A DNA stretch of 40,692 nt from an uncultured Lachnospiraceae bacterium (GCA_910577675.1 CAJTOR010000033.1:1-40692); one strand, 5' to 3'; positions 15,176 through 23,990 are shown, counted from the first letter of the stretch. Translations and numbers: made by a program. Notes: generated by a model not told the origin, from the sequence alone.

Positions 15176-16261
15176 CTAGTTATCAAAAAACTTCATATTA
15201 ATATATTTTGCTATATTATCAAAATCACCGTATATATATTTTTTATTAATTCCAACCATATCTAACTCTTTCATAATATCTTTTTGATTATCTACTTGTA
15301 TAGTCATACTGGGGATTATTTTCTGTACCATCAGCCCGCCCACTTCATCAAAATCCGTTTGGTAATCGATAAATGCTTGATATAAAAATACACCACTTTG
15401 ATTCTTTATTCGATCAAACTTTAATGGTGTCTTATACATAAAGTAAGGTATTGTAGGGAATGGTATGTCAGATGGCAATTTTGATGATAAACACTTCATA
15501 TCATCAAAAAAAAGTAAAAAAAGCGCTGTAAACTCCATAATTCCCATTCCGCCTAATATATCAAAATCAGGAAGATATTTTTTTACTAATTGAGGGATTT
15601 CGCTGATTCCGTCTATACCTTTTTTACACAATTCATCTCTTTCTTTCAAATATGAGTTACATTTCTTAAACTGCGGATAATCAATTATTTGTTTAGCCAT
15701 ACTTTTCACTAAATCATATGGGTTCTTACCCGACAACAGTCCAGTATATTTTTCTAGTAAGTTTCTAAATTCAGTAACAATATCCGCCCTGTTCCACGCT
15801 AGCTGGCTGAATACATTATGGCTTAAATGCTCTTTTATAGAATATTCTTGAAGAAACTCTGAAGCGTCTACCGTATCCTCTTCATTTAATATATATACGT
15901 ACCCACTATCGACATCATACTTTTCTCGTTCACAGGCAAAATATAGCGCAACTAAAGGTGCGGTAGTAAAATCTATTAGATTTGTTTTCAAACCATGATG
16001 TTGAGAAAACGCAAGAAAATTTTCTTCTTGCATTTTGTCTAATACACATCCTACCTCTTGATAATATGCTCTCAATAAATCCGCGTAAATATCAATTAAA
16101 CCAAAATTTTCTCCTTTAGGATTATATCCCCTAACAAGGCTAGATGATATGTTAGGGTATTTCTGATTTTCACCTCTGTAATACTTATTATGTAAATTAT
16201 ATCTTTTTATAATATCAATATATTCTGTTAGAGTGGATATTCTTTCATTTGTTTTATGCAT
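15176..16261 (-). CDS. FRG-domain protein
   Basis: A 361-residue soluble protein. The FRG domain is marked by the YYRGEN motif (27-32, the F/Y-R-G triad that names the family) and the second conserved block FSQHHGLKTNLIDFTTAP plus LVALYFAC (85-110). A conserved late strand lies at GVFLYQAFIDYQ (about 290). The C-terminal third has no recognised motif. The biochemical activity of FRG proteins is not settled; they often sit in accessory or phage-defence neighbourhoods. Base composition is markedly AT-rich compared with the flanking exporter and O-acylation genes. It is separated by 323 bp from the Nudix gene on the same strand and may have its own promoter. The start follows AAAGGA at a slightly long spacing. 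Confidence 0.75.
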   Translation of the reverse strand: MHKTNERISTLTEYIDIIKRYNLHNKYYRGENQKYPNISSSLVRGYNPKGENFGLIDIYADLLRAYYQEVGCVLDKMQEENFLAFSQHHGLKTNLIDFTTAPLVALYFACEREKYDVDSGYVYILNEEDTVDASEFLQEYSIKEHLSHNVFSQLAWNRADIVTEFRNLLEKYTGLLSGKNPYDLVKSMAKQIIDYPQFKKCNSYLKERDELCKKGIDGISEIPQLVKKYLPDFDILGGMGIMEFTALFLLFFDDMKCLSSKLPSDIPFPTIPYFMYKTPLKFDRIKNQSGVFLYQAFIDYQTDFDEVGGLMVQKIIPSMTIQVDNQKDIMKELDMVGINKKYIYGDFDNIAKYINMKFFDN

Positions 16262-16584
16262 AATAATATAATCCTTTATATAAGTATTGGCAACAATATA
16301 TCTAATAAAATTGTAAAATTAACTTTATTTTTAAATATAGCAAATAATCCTATGAACTACCTGCCATATAAAATAATCTGTGTAAAAATTTTCATCACTC
16401 GAACTCCTCGACGGATAGCTTGAACTAGCTGTTTTTCCCTCATTTTTCAAGCATTTATTATCCATATTCTTTAAAAATCGCTCTCGTTTTTGTGCCAGTC
16501 AAAATTTTTAGAGCCAAAATAGAGCCAACAAAAACTGCCGCTTTTCTTTATCCGCTCTATCAACATGTTGCTAGCACCATATCA
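16262..16584. other. Intergenic spacer between the FRG and Nudix genes
   Basis: AT-rich, no gene. It contains a short direct repeat around 16511-16531 (two AGAGCCAA copies). The segment next to the FRG start is very AT-rich and could hold its promoter, but I cannot fix the boxes. Confidence 0.35.
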
Positions 16585-17508
16585 CTAATTACCTAATTCA
16601 GAATACTTAATTGCACGTTCCATCAATTCCTTTCGATTAGGAAAATTATATGGAGCAGCCTTTTCTCCACCTGCAAAAGGTACTGGGTTTTTTCGATAAT
16701 AGTCTATTGTTTCTGGAAATGTTCCTAAATATATTCCCTCTGTATCTTCATCAATATTCTGAATAGCATATTCTTGTAAGGACATTAATTCCTCATCTTT
16801 AATTTCTATTCCACACAATACCACTAACTCATGTGTTGCATCATTTTGATAGCCGCCAAATATAACAATATCCTTTTTATCAATCTTCCCTCCTAATTCT
16901 TCTGTAAATTCTTTCTGAAAATTTTCTTTAAATTCTAATTCTCTAAAGCATTCTTTTTCAGAATCCCATATCGTTGGCAAATGACCTCCTGCACCTAATA
17001 ACTCAATAACAGGTCTTTCATGCGAACCATCCCATCCCGCAACTCTCCTGTTAAAAATACATAACACGTCTCCCGCTTTAACCTCATCTACATTTTTGCA
17101 AAATGGCAACCAAAACTTATCAAATTCATGTTTTCCATATCTATTAGCTTTTATTTCACTTTTTATCCATTCTATTGTTTTCTGTGACACTTTTGTAAAT
17201 AATATTCCCTGAGTGTTTAAATGCCATGGTATATCGCTTGAACTTTCCGCAAACATGAGTGGTGTTAATATATTAGTCTTCGCATACTTAATATCAATTG
17301 CATTTTCTATCTTAATCACACGAATTAAATCTCGTATCTTTTTATCCCATTTTGCTCCTAAACCGTTAGTTTCTACTAAATTATCACTCCGAAATGTAAA
17401 GCTTGCTTTATCTGAAAACAACATCACATCTCTGCCTACATACTTTTCAGCTTCTTCCACTCTTGAAATCTGTGGAATATTGTGTAAATACTCATTTGCC
17501 TTTTCCAT
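16585..17508 (-). CDS. Divergent Nudix-domain protein with a novel N-terminal region
   Basis: 307 residues, soluble. The first about 145 residues match nothing I recognise. From there the sequence reads as a Nudix fold: a strand VLCIFNRR (148-155), GAGGHLP (172-178), and a helix with QKEFTEELGG (198-207), equivalent to the REUxEExG part of the Nudix box. The box is non-standard: Lys replaces Arg, and about 20 residues separate the glycines from the helix instead of the fixed spacing. FGGYQNDATHELVVLCGIEI is a plausible following strand pair. Nudix enzymes cleave nucleoside diphosphates linked to another group; some bind ligands without cleavage. The gene starts 16 bases after the toroid gene stop with AGGAGGAGA between, so the two are co-translated. 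Confidence 0.65.
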   Translation of the reverse strand: MEKANEYLHNIPQISRVEEAEKYVGRDVMLFSDKASFTFRSDNLVETNGLGAKWDKKIRDLIRVIKIENAIDIKYAKTNILTPLMFAESSSDIPWHLNTQGILFTKVSQKTIEWIKSEIKANRYGKHEFDKFWLPFCKNVDEVKAGDVLCIFNRRVAGWDGSHERPVIELLGAGGHLPTIWDSEKECFRELEFKENFQKEFTEELGGKIDKKDIVIFGGYQNDATHELVVLCGIEIKDEELMSLQEYAIQNIDEDTEGIYLGTFPETIDYYRKNPVPFAGGEKAAPYNFPNRKELMERAIKYSELGN

Positions 17509-17524
17509 ATAAATCTCCTCCTAT

Positions 17525-18766
17525 TCAAAAATCAAACATACTCAATGCCCATGCCATATATGCCGTTGGAAATGTATATATTCCTTTACCATTTATTTCC
17601 ATATCCTTAGGCATATAATAACACTGTTGATTGTTTCCATTTATATACACTAATCTTTTCTTACATATCCTTTTTAAACATCTAATAAAATAATTCATTT
17701 TTATTAAACTTAAATCTCCATTTTTATATGCACTTACTAAAGCTTCTGTTACAAACTCTATTGTTACATGTGTCCAAGGTGCTTTTTTTACACCTTGACT
17801 TTTCGTTTCCAGTCCACATAAAACTTCCAATTCACATTCTAAACCTTTATAACAGAACATTTTATATACATATTTCACAGCATTTTTAACATTGTATACT
17901 TCCCTTACCGTAGTTCGAGATTGTTCTTCCAAACTGTAATATATCACCGCGGACATAGCCGTTGTACATAATCTCGGAACATCTCCTGCAATATAACCAA
18001 AAAGTGAATTACTAGAATTTTCATAAATTCGCCTTAACATAATTCTGTAATCTTCACTCTTAGAAACTGTATATTCATTCAACGCTCGAAATGCCCAAAA
18101 TGTATTTGCTATACTACAATCTGCTTCATCTGTTTTCTCAATATAAACTCCCCATCCATTATTACACCTTACATTCCATAGAGCACTAGCAATATCATTA
18201 AATTTTCCTTCAAATGCTATCATCTTTCCATTGGTCTTTCTCTCTAGGGAAAAAATATATAATATCATGGAGGTGCAAACTACTGTTTCATGTTTCAAAG
18301 ATTTACTAGCAAGTCCTCGATTAGTAACATTGTTTAATACAGCAATTAGGGCTTCTTCATAGACAACCTTATACCGCTGATCTAGTTTTGCTTTTTTCAT
18401 TGCTAACAAACCTTCACAAGTATTTGCATTTTGACATTCCTCTGCGGTATCAATTACACCCCAATGCATTTTGACGTTTTTCAACCATGTTACACATTGT
18501 ATAACAATCTTATTAAATTGCTTTGAAACACGCCTATAATGTCCTGACCAACACCAAATTGTTAATCCAATACGGATAAGCACAGGTGAGAATATCCAAT
18601 AATTTAAAAAACATAAAAATCCCATGGGTGTTACATATGATAGGAAAACTACCCAAAAACTTTCTGTATTGAGTATATTGTTCGTATACAATATGTATGC
18701 AACAAAACCTTCCGCCAAAGTCAAAACTACTGTTAGAATTACTTTTTCTCGATTAGTATCTTCCAC
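17525..18766 (-). CDS. Membrane-anchored alpha/alpha-toroid (terpenoid cyclase/prenyltransferase-like) protein
   Basis: 413 residues from a GTG start with GGAGGAAAG upstream. Two hydrophobic helices (about 10-30 and 36-62) anchor the N-terminus. The remaining about 340 residues show repeated helical hairpins of the squalene-cyclase/prenyltransferase type: WLKNVKMHWGVID...NTCEGLLAM, WNVRCNNGWGVY...SIANTFWAFRAL, LFGYIAGDVPRL...TTAMSAVIYYSL, APWTHVTIEFVTEALVSA and GIYTFPTAYMAWALS. A catalytic DxDD or farnesyl-transferase zinc set is not evident, so a binding or scaffold role is possible. The gene is directly coupled to the Nudix gene. AT-rich composition and flanking mobile elements indicate horizontal acquisition. 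Function is unknown. Confidence 0.6.
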   Translation of the reverse strand: MEDTNREKVILTVVLTLAEGFVAYILYTNNILNTESFWVVFLSYVTPMGFLCFLNYWIFSPVLIRIGLTIWCWSGHYRRVSKQFNKIVIQCVTWLKNVKMHWGVIDTAEECQNANTCEGLLAMKKAKLDQRYKVVYEEALIAVLNNVTNRGLASKSLKHETVVCTSMILYIFSLERKTNGKMIAFEGKFNDIASALWNVRCNNGWGVYIEKTDEADCSIANTFWAFRALNEYTVSKSEDYRIMLRRIYENSSNSLFGYIAGDVPRLCTTAMSAVIYYSLEEQSRTTVREVYNVKNAVKYVYKMFCYKGLECELEVLCGLETKSQGVKKAPWTHVTIEFVTEALVSAYKNGDLSLIKMNYFIRCLKRICKKRLVYINGNNQQCYYMPKDMEINGKGIYTFPTAYMAWALSMFDF

Positions 18767-19025
18767 AATAATCTTTCCTCCTATACCTCAACCAAATACA
18801 TACGATTATTCATTTTCCTCTATGTTTCTCTTTTCTTTTATTCTTTCTCAATAGTTTACAAAAAAAATTACTTTTATAACATTTATATTCTCGTTTTCAA
18901 CAGGTACACAATTCCGAAAAGAGAGTAATATTTTAACTCACTTTCAAATTTCGATTTAACGGTTTGCACTGGGGAAAATTATACCATACCCAATTATGAA
19001 AAACAATCCCCATTCTATACCTGTT
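18767..19025. other. AT-rich spacer upstream of the toroid gene
   Basis: No gene recognised. It should contain the promoter for the toroid-Nudix pair. It ends with the left copy of the 10-bp target duplication (19016-19025) of the ISAs1-family element. Confidence 0.4.
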
Positions 19026-20283
19026 CAGGACAAACGCATGAATGTTTATTCTCTTTATTATGTTTCATTGTCAAGTCTTACAGGCTTAATATCTGTTCCA
19101 AATACTTTCTGGCATTCATACTGATACAATAGCGTTTCTTTCTCAGTGACAGTTTCTTTCCCACATCAAAAAGTTTTAATATGGATAAACACCATTTATT
19201 TATGATATTCAGATTCTGTGCTGCTGTTTTATCCAAAGTAGTGTTGGCATCTTCTTTAAACGTTACATCCAAATGCCAGTGCATAACCTCCACTGACCAG
19301 TGTTCCCTCACTGTCCTTGCAAACAGCTCCACATTTAACGGCAGGCTGCTGATATAATACCTCCTTGTTACCTGTTTCCCTGACTGTTCCGTTGTCTTAC
19401 AGATCATCCCTATGCTTTTTATACCTTTCCAACGGCTTTTTTCCTGCATCCAGCCTATCTTACTGCATTGGTAATATTCCCTTGTTTCTATTTGGGAATG
19501 GGATTTTTCTTTGGTAATTCTATACCCGTTATTACACTTTATCTCCTTCAGAAGTTCCACGTCTTCAAAATACTCGCTTATTTCCCTGTACAGGTTTTTT
19601 TGGTTTTCCTTTACCGCCAATGTGTAATCTGCATGCTTCTGTTTAATCTTTTCCACGATTTCCGTCTGCGTCCCCATGGCATCAACCGTTATAACGCTAC
19701 CCTTTATCTGTATGGCATCCAGTAATTGCGGGATTGCAGTGATCTCATTTGATTTTTCTTCCACCTTTTTCTGGCCAAGACAAAAACCGTCCATGTCACA
19801 CCATGCGGAAACAATATGGTTTGCTTTCTGGCCATTTGATTGATTGCCCCTCATGGTTTTCCCGTCAATACAGATAATTTTTTTGAGTGTTTCCCCCTCG
19901 TTGCTGTTTACAAGCTCATGCCACTTATTATAAACGCCCTGCATATATTCAGGCGCAATACTGCCCATGACCCTTTGCATTGTGTCATGCGAAGGGATGC
20001 CATTTTCCAGTCCAATGTACTGCCTGAGGAACTCCTCGTTAGACTTTGCGAAAATTTCAACTTCCTCCCAGTCATCGGCATTTGCCAGTTTTGCAAACAG
20101 CACAATCACCACAATATCAAGCAGTTTATGCCTGACCTTTTTTTCCTGTCTTTTGTCCTCAATTAATTCTATTGTTTTTAATATCTCTGTCATTGTAAAA
20201 CACCACCTTTATTGTAATAATACCACAAATCTCCTGTAAAGGTAATGTTTGTTCACAATTTATTCACTCATGCGTTTGTCCTG
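19026..20283 (-). mobile_element. Intact ISAs1-family insertion sequence, 1258 bp
   Basis: Perfect 16-bp terminal inverted repeats begin CAGGACAAACGCATGA (19026-19041) with the complement at 20268-20283. The element is flanked by the identical 10-bp sequence TATACCTGTT at 19016-19025 and 20284-20293, a clean target duplication. One transposase gene fills the element. The exact duplication indicates a fairly recent insertion by transposition and gives exact element borders. Confidence 0.92.
19078..20193 (-). CDS. ISAs1-family DDE transposase
   Basis: 371 residues, full length for the family. The N-terminal domain (DUF4338/DDE_Tnp_1-associated type) reads HKLLDIVVIVLFAKLANADDW and GIPSHDTMQRV. 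The catalytic core has IICIDGKTMRG (first Asp, about residue 109), GSVITVDAMGTQ followed by LAVKENQKNLY (second Asp, about 165) and REHWSVEVMHWHLDVTFKED (Glu of the triad), all characteristic of the ISAs1 (H-repeat) group. No frameshift or internal stop, and terminal repeats are intact, so the element may be active. It separates the AT-rich island from the O-acylation operon. Confidence 0.95.
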   Translation of the reverse strand: MTEILKTIELIEDKRQEKKVRHKLLDIVVIVLFAKLANADDWEEVEIFAKSNEEFLRQYIGLENGIPSHDTMQRVMGSIAPEYMQGVYNKWHELVNSNEGETLKKIICIDGKTMRGNQSNGQKANHIVSAWCDMDGFCLGQKKVEEKSNEITAIPQLLDAIQIKGSVITVDAMGTQTEIVEKIKQKHADYTLAVKENQKNLYREISEYFEDVELLKEIKCNNGYRITKEKSHSQIETREYYQCSKIGWMQEKSRWKGIKSIGMICKTTEQSGKQVTRRYYISSLPLNVELFARTVREHWSVEVMHWHLDVTFKEDANTTLDKTAAQNLNIINKWCLSILKLFDVGKKLSLRKKRYCISMNARKYLEQILSL

Positions 20284-20416
20284 TATACCTGTTCCGACTA
20301 TCCAGACTGTCAAGGGGCGAGTAGTACTTATCCGCACAGATTGCTCTGTGACCATTATGCCAAAATGAAAGAAAAATATCTTGATTTCGGTTACACAAAT
20401 TTCAGCCAGACACACA

Positions 20417-20456
20417 ATAGCAGATTCCCCGCTTTAAAGATCAGGGAATCTGCTAT
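20417..20456. terminator. Strong hairpin terminator after the DHHW gene
   Basis: A 13-bp perfect stem (20417-20429 with 20444-20456) around a 14-nt loop lies six bases beyond the DHHW stop. The T-run (ATTTTTT) is on the plus strand; on the minus strand only the stem is strong. It probably ends the O-acylation operon and insulates it from plus-strand transcription. Confidence 0.7.
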
Positions 20457-20461
20457 ATTTT

Positions 20462-21688
20462 TTATCTCTCCAACTGGTATAAATTTTCATCCGAAATAAA
20501 ATTCGTCGCGTTGTACATCACAAGAAGATCCGTCACCCCAAACTGCTCCACCATCATGGAAACTGGCATTTTGGAATACCGGAAGTCCACCATTATAACC
20601 CGGTCGTAATCCTGCGCTAAAAACGGTACAAAGGTATGCGCATAGGAGTCTTTAATTACAAGAAGTGTCCGCTTTCCCTGTGCTTTCAAATCAGCACTGT
20701 CCTCCCCCTGCTGCGCACTTTCCTTTCCGCCATCCCCCATTTTTACGATATCCGCCATCGCATGGTTTCCGTCCAGATAAACCATGTATTTATCCTTTTC
20801 CGCAAGCCTCTCCTTCACAAACAGACCGTTTTTCTTCTTCCCGCTCATATCGTACTCCACACGGTAAGACTTCCCGTCGTCGTAGATTGTGACCGTGTCG
20901 GCGCGCATCGGCAGGTTGATCTTAGAATAGAGCGTTCCATAAAATTCCTCGCTCCCGATGCTCATACTGTACTCCGAAAGTTCCCGCACCACATGCCCCG
21001 TTGCCTCTGCCCAGGCGCGGTAATCATAGTACGCCCCGAGCGCGGTCTGGTGATGGTCGGTGCGGTAATAAACATATTCATCCGCATGCGCCAAGAGCTC
21101 CTCTGCGGCATTGATAAAACTGCCCTGCGGCAAATCCTTCCCCAGACGGTCAAACAAGGCTCCCTGGTCATACTCCGAAGTAAACGGCGGAAGTTTATCC
21201 GCAAAGACATATGCCGCCGTCGGCACGATCATCGCGTGGACATGCCCCTCCCCAAGGCTTTCCTGGTATTTTTTTACAAATTCTACAAGCCTTTTGATAT
21301 TTTTCTCCTCCTGCACATGATCGACCTTGGAGGCTTCCGTTTTCGTAACCAGATAACCGTCCCCGGCAAAATATACGCCGTTGATATCGGTCTTGCCAAG
21401 CAGCCGTTCTGTCCTTGTTTTAAGCCCGATCCACGCGTCCCTTCCAACAAACTGGTCAGAAAGATATTTTTCGTACTGAACCGTGTACCGTTTTTCCTCC
21501 TCCTTGGCAAAGAGGGCTTCAAAAGAAAACGCAGGTTTCTGCGCAAGGTTGCGGTTCTCACTCTCCGAGCGGGCGCGCACCGGAGAAAAAAATCCGGCGA
21601 TCGTCAGCCCGAAAACCAGCAGGAGGAATACACAGGTAATAATCCTGTTCGCTATTTTATTTCCCGAATTTTGATTCTGTCCTTCCAT
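20462..21688 (-). CDS. DHHW-family (AlgX/AlgJ-like SGNH) O-acylation protein
   Basis: The ATG at 21688 follows AGAAGGAG; the frame reaches 22 codons further but without support. The product has 408 residues. One N-terminal hydrophobic segment (about 15-35, IITCVFLLLVFGLTIAGFF) acts as signal anchor; the rest is extracytoplasmic. ENRNLAQKP is the conserved start of the family. YYRTDHHQTALGAYYDYRAW carries the DHH catalytic Asp-His of the SGNH-like fold (DHHW with W replaced by Q). LLVIKDSYAHTFVPFLAQDY carries the catalytic Ser block. Such proteins transfer acyl groups delivered by an MBOAT partner to secreted glycans. The MBOAT gene lies directly upstream, so the two form an AlgI/AlgJ-like pair. 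The acceptor polymer is unknown. Confidence 0.88.
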   Translation of the reverse strand: MEGQNQNSGNKIANRIITCVFLLLVFGLTIAGFFSPVRARSESENRNLAQKPAFSFEALFAKEEEKRYTVQYEKYLSDQFVGRDAWIGLKTRTERLLGKTDINGVYFAGDGYLVTKTEASKVDHVQEEKNIKRLVEFVKKYQESLGEGHVHAMIVPTAAYVFADKLPPFTSEYDQGALFDRLGKDLPQGSFINAAEELLAHADEYVYYRTDHHQTALGAYYDYRAWAEATGHVVRELSEYSMSIGSEEFYGTLYSKINLPMRADTVTIYDDGKSYRVEYDMSGKKKNGLFVKERLAEKDKYMVYLDGNHAMADIVKMGDGGKESAQQGEDSADLKAQGKRTLLVIKDSYAHTFVPFLAQDYDRVIMVDFRYSKMPVSMMVEQFGVTDLLVMYNATNFISDENLYQLER

Positions 21689-21972
21689 CCGGCAGCTCCT
21701 TCTCTGTAAATCCCACACATTATTTCCTGATAATTTCTCTATAACAGCCAGCAAGATAAAACCATGTCATCGATTCATATCCCTATGCTGCTATCGCAAT
21801 TTGTCAGATGGAACTTATCACCCACCCGGCACAAAGAAATCCCCCCTTACCCACCGCGTTTTTCTTTACGATTTAGAAGCGGGGGAGTTCTTTGACAGGT
21901 TATATTCAATATTGCTGTACAATAATATAAAACTATACTAAAAATTCTGCATGGGAAATCTTATTTTGTAAC
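21689..21972. other. Spacer between the MBOAT and DHHW genes
   Basis: No gene. It contains a TGTCAGATGG...CACCCA motif at 21802-21835 that recurs at 33833-33865. The gap is unusually long for an AlgI/AlgJ-like pair and may hold an inserted short repeat. Confidence 0.4.
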
Positions 21973-23520
21973 CTAAAATCTGAAATACAAAAATGGATTA
22001 TATGTTGCATCAACCACATATGCCATTGCCACAAGGAACACAAGCACAAGGTACGCCGTCCTTGCGACAGTCGCAAAAACAAGCCTGCCCCTGGATGGGG
22101 TCACACTCACTCCTGATGCCCCTGCTGATTCTTTCGGTATCCCCGACAGCTTTCTTTCCGTTGCCGCAACGCTTCCCGCAACCGTCCGCTCCTTTGTGGC
22201 ATCGCCATCCGCAGCCGCAGTGCCAGCCAGCAAAAGATCCGTGATGCGCTTGGGCAGATCCGTTGCAGCGAACGCCAATATCACCAGAATCACGGCATAA
22301 TTGCGCAGAAGATACATAGCCTGCGTATCAACAAATCCCGCCGCGCCCGGCACGAACATGGAGCGGATAAACTCTCCTGCACGGGAAAGGTCTTCCAAAC
22401 CGAAAAACACAAAGCTGACCCATACAATCAACAAAGTATAAATATGGGAAACCACCTTCGGCAAACGTTTTAAATATTTTGCCAGGAAAAACTTTTCAAT
22501 TACAAGGAACACCCCGAAATACACACCCCAGAGCACATAATTCCAGTTTGCCCCGTGCCAGAAACCGGTCAGCAGCCAGACCACCGCGATGTTTCGCACC
22601 TGCTTCGGCAGGCTTACACGGTTGCCGCCGAGCGGGATATACACATATTCCCGAAACCAGCTTCCCAGCGAAATATGCCATCTGCGCCAGAATTCCGTAA
22701 TACTCTTTGACATAAACGGATAATTGAAATTTTCCAGAAAATGGAATCCAAACATCCGCCCAAGACCAATTGCCATATCCGAATATCCGGAAAAATCAAA
22801 ATACACCTGAAAACAATATGCTGTAATGCCAAGCCATGCTGCAAGCACGGAGGTATCCCCAGGTGCCATGGAACTCACCGTATCCCATAGCATACCAATA
22901 TTGTTTGCAAGCAGTACCTTCTTCCCGAAACCGCACATAAACTTCATCACGCCGGATGCAAACAAGTCGCAGTTTTCCTTCCTCGAATCAAGCTCCTCTG
23001 CAACCGTTTTGTACTGTACGATAGGACCGGCAATCAACTGCGGGAACAGAGCCACATATGCCCCGAACGAAATAATATTGCGCTGCACCTTCGCCTGCCC
23101 GCGGTAAACGTCCACCGTGTAGGACATTGTCTGGAATGTGTAAAAGGAAATTCCGATCGGAAGTGCCAGATGAAGCAGCGGAATTTCACTGCCAAACAGG
23201 GCATTTACATTTCCAATCAAAAAATCCGCATATTTAAAAAATCCCAGAAGCGCAAGATTAATAACCATGGACTCAATCACAAAATATCTGGCTCTTGCCC
23301 GGTTCCCCTTTTTTAAATTGGATTCCACCAAGATACCGTGCGTATAATCGACCACGGTTGAAAAAATCATAAGCACAACGTAAACCGGCTCGCCCCACGC
23401 ATAAAAAATCAGACTTGCCACAAAAAGAATGGCATTCCTTAAAATCCTCGGCGCAGCAAAATATATAAGAAGTACCGCCGGCAAAAAACGAATTAAAAAT
23501 ATTGAATTGCTGAATACCAT
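21973..23520 (-). CDS. MBOAT-family O-acyltransferase (AlgI/DltB-like)
   Basis: 515 residues, polytopic, about ten or more membrane segments. Conserved blocks are LPIGISFYTFQTMSY, FPQLIAGPIV, QVYFDFSGYSDMAIGLG, FWRRWHISLGSWFREYVYIP and LTGFWHGANWNYVLWG with the catalytic His. These are standard for AlgI/PatA-type transferases that carry an acyl group across the membrane. An odd feature is a polar, Ala/Thr/Ser/Gly-rich insert (about residues 430-485, TAAADGDATKERT onward) before the last membrane helix, longer than I expect for the family. It follows the anti-sigma-like gene by 20 bp and is probably under control of the ECF sigma factor upstream. It supplies the DHHW protein downstream. Confidence 0.93.
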   Translation of the reverse strand: MVFSNSIFLIRFLPAVLLIYFAAPRILRNAILFVASLIFYAWGEPVYVVLMIFSTVVDYTHGILVESNLKKGNRARARYFVIESMVINLALLGFFKYADFLIGNVNALFGSEIPLLHLALPIGISFYTFQTMSYTVDVYRGQAKVQRNIISFGAYVALFPQLIAGPIVQYKTVAEELDSRKENCDLFASGVMKFMCGFGKKVLLANNIGMLWDTVSSMAPGDTSVLAAWLGITAYCFQVYFDFSGYSDMAIGLGRMFGFHFLENFNYPFMSKSITEFWRRWHISLGSWFREYVYIPLGGNRVSLPKQVRNIAVVWLLTGFWHGANWNYVLWGVYFGVFLVIEKFFLAKYLKRLPKVVSHIYTLLIVWVSFVFFGLEDLSRAGEFIRSMFVPGAAGFVDTQAMYLLRNYAVILVILAFAATDLPKRITDLLLAGTAAADGDATKERTVAGSVAATERKLSGIPKESAGASGVSVTPSRGRLVFATVARTAYLVLVFLVAMAYVVDATYNPFLYFRF

Positions 23521-23540
23521 ATACTAATTTCCTCCTGCAC

Positions 23541-23927
23541 TCAGGTATCATCTGTTTTTGGTGAAACCGATAGAGCAAGCTCAACGCCGGCAAAAAATCC
23601 ATCCACAGCCGCGTTTTTCCCCTGCTGCCCTTTTCCGTCCGCCCTCTGCATACCAATCCGGCTGTTCTGGTATGTATCCGTATTTCCCGGTTCCTCAAAC
23701 GAGAGTGCCATCACTGCATCTTTTCCTGTGGTATCATTGTCCTTTTGCTTTTGTCCGCTCCCAGCATACACTGCCCCGGAAATGACCAGGCACAGACATG
23801 CCGCAGCCGCTAAAGCCGACCACGCCCGGAAATGAGGTTTCTTCCCGGCATCATCTTTTACTTCTTCCACTTTTCTTTCTTCCGCCTTCCGGTAAATCCC
23901 GGCGATAAATTCCTCATCACTTTTCAT
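23541..23927 (-). CDS. Anti-sigma-factor-like single-pass membrane protein
   Basis: The ATG at 23927 is preferred (GAGG upstream; the longer frame starts with GTG). The product has 128 residues. A short charged cytoplasmic part (1-38, KSDEEFIAGIYRKAEERKV) could bind the sigma factor. One membrane helix (about 40-58, WSALAAAACLCLVISGAVYA) follows, then an extracytoplasmic tail of about 70 residues rich in Gly/Gln/Asp. The order sigma factor, short one-TM protein, surface-modification genes is that of sigma/anti-sigma operons such as sigV-rsiV-oatA. No zinc-binding HxxxCxxC motif is visible, so it is not a ZAS-type protein. The role is inferred from position and topology. Confidence 0.6.
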   Translation of the reverse strand: MKSDEEFIAGIYRKAEERKVEEVKDDAGKKPHFRAWSALAAAACLCLVISGAVYAGSGQKQKDNDTTGKDAVMALSFEEPGNTDTYQNSRIGMQRADGKGQQGKNAAVDGFFAGVELALSVSPKTDDT

Positions 23928-23990
23928 AGCAGCCTCACATCCCACACAAACAATGTCAACCCCTGCGAATCCCCCCCATACTACCTGCTC

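Noticed and set aside
15176..16261. Restriction endonuclease
   Set aside because: No PD-(D/E)XK or HNH motif; the YYRGEN and QHHGLKTNLIDFT blocks fit the FRG domain.
15176..18766. Integrated prophage or integrative element with its own integrase
   Set aside because: No integrase, structural phage gene or paired attachment repeats could be identified; only IS elements and mobilisation scars are visible.
20245..20499. Plus-strand 84-codon gene
   Set aside because: It spans the IS right end, the target duplication and a terminator hairpin; no ribosome binding site or family match.
20636..21709. Long plus-strand open frame (357 codons) opposite the DHHW gene
   Set aside because: Antisense shadow: low-complexity His/Arg/Pro-rich translation, no ribosome binding site, and the minus strand encodes a recognised family.
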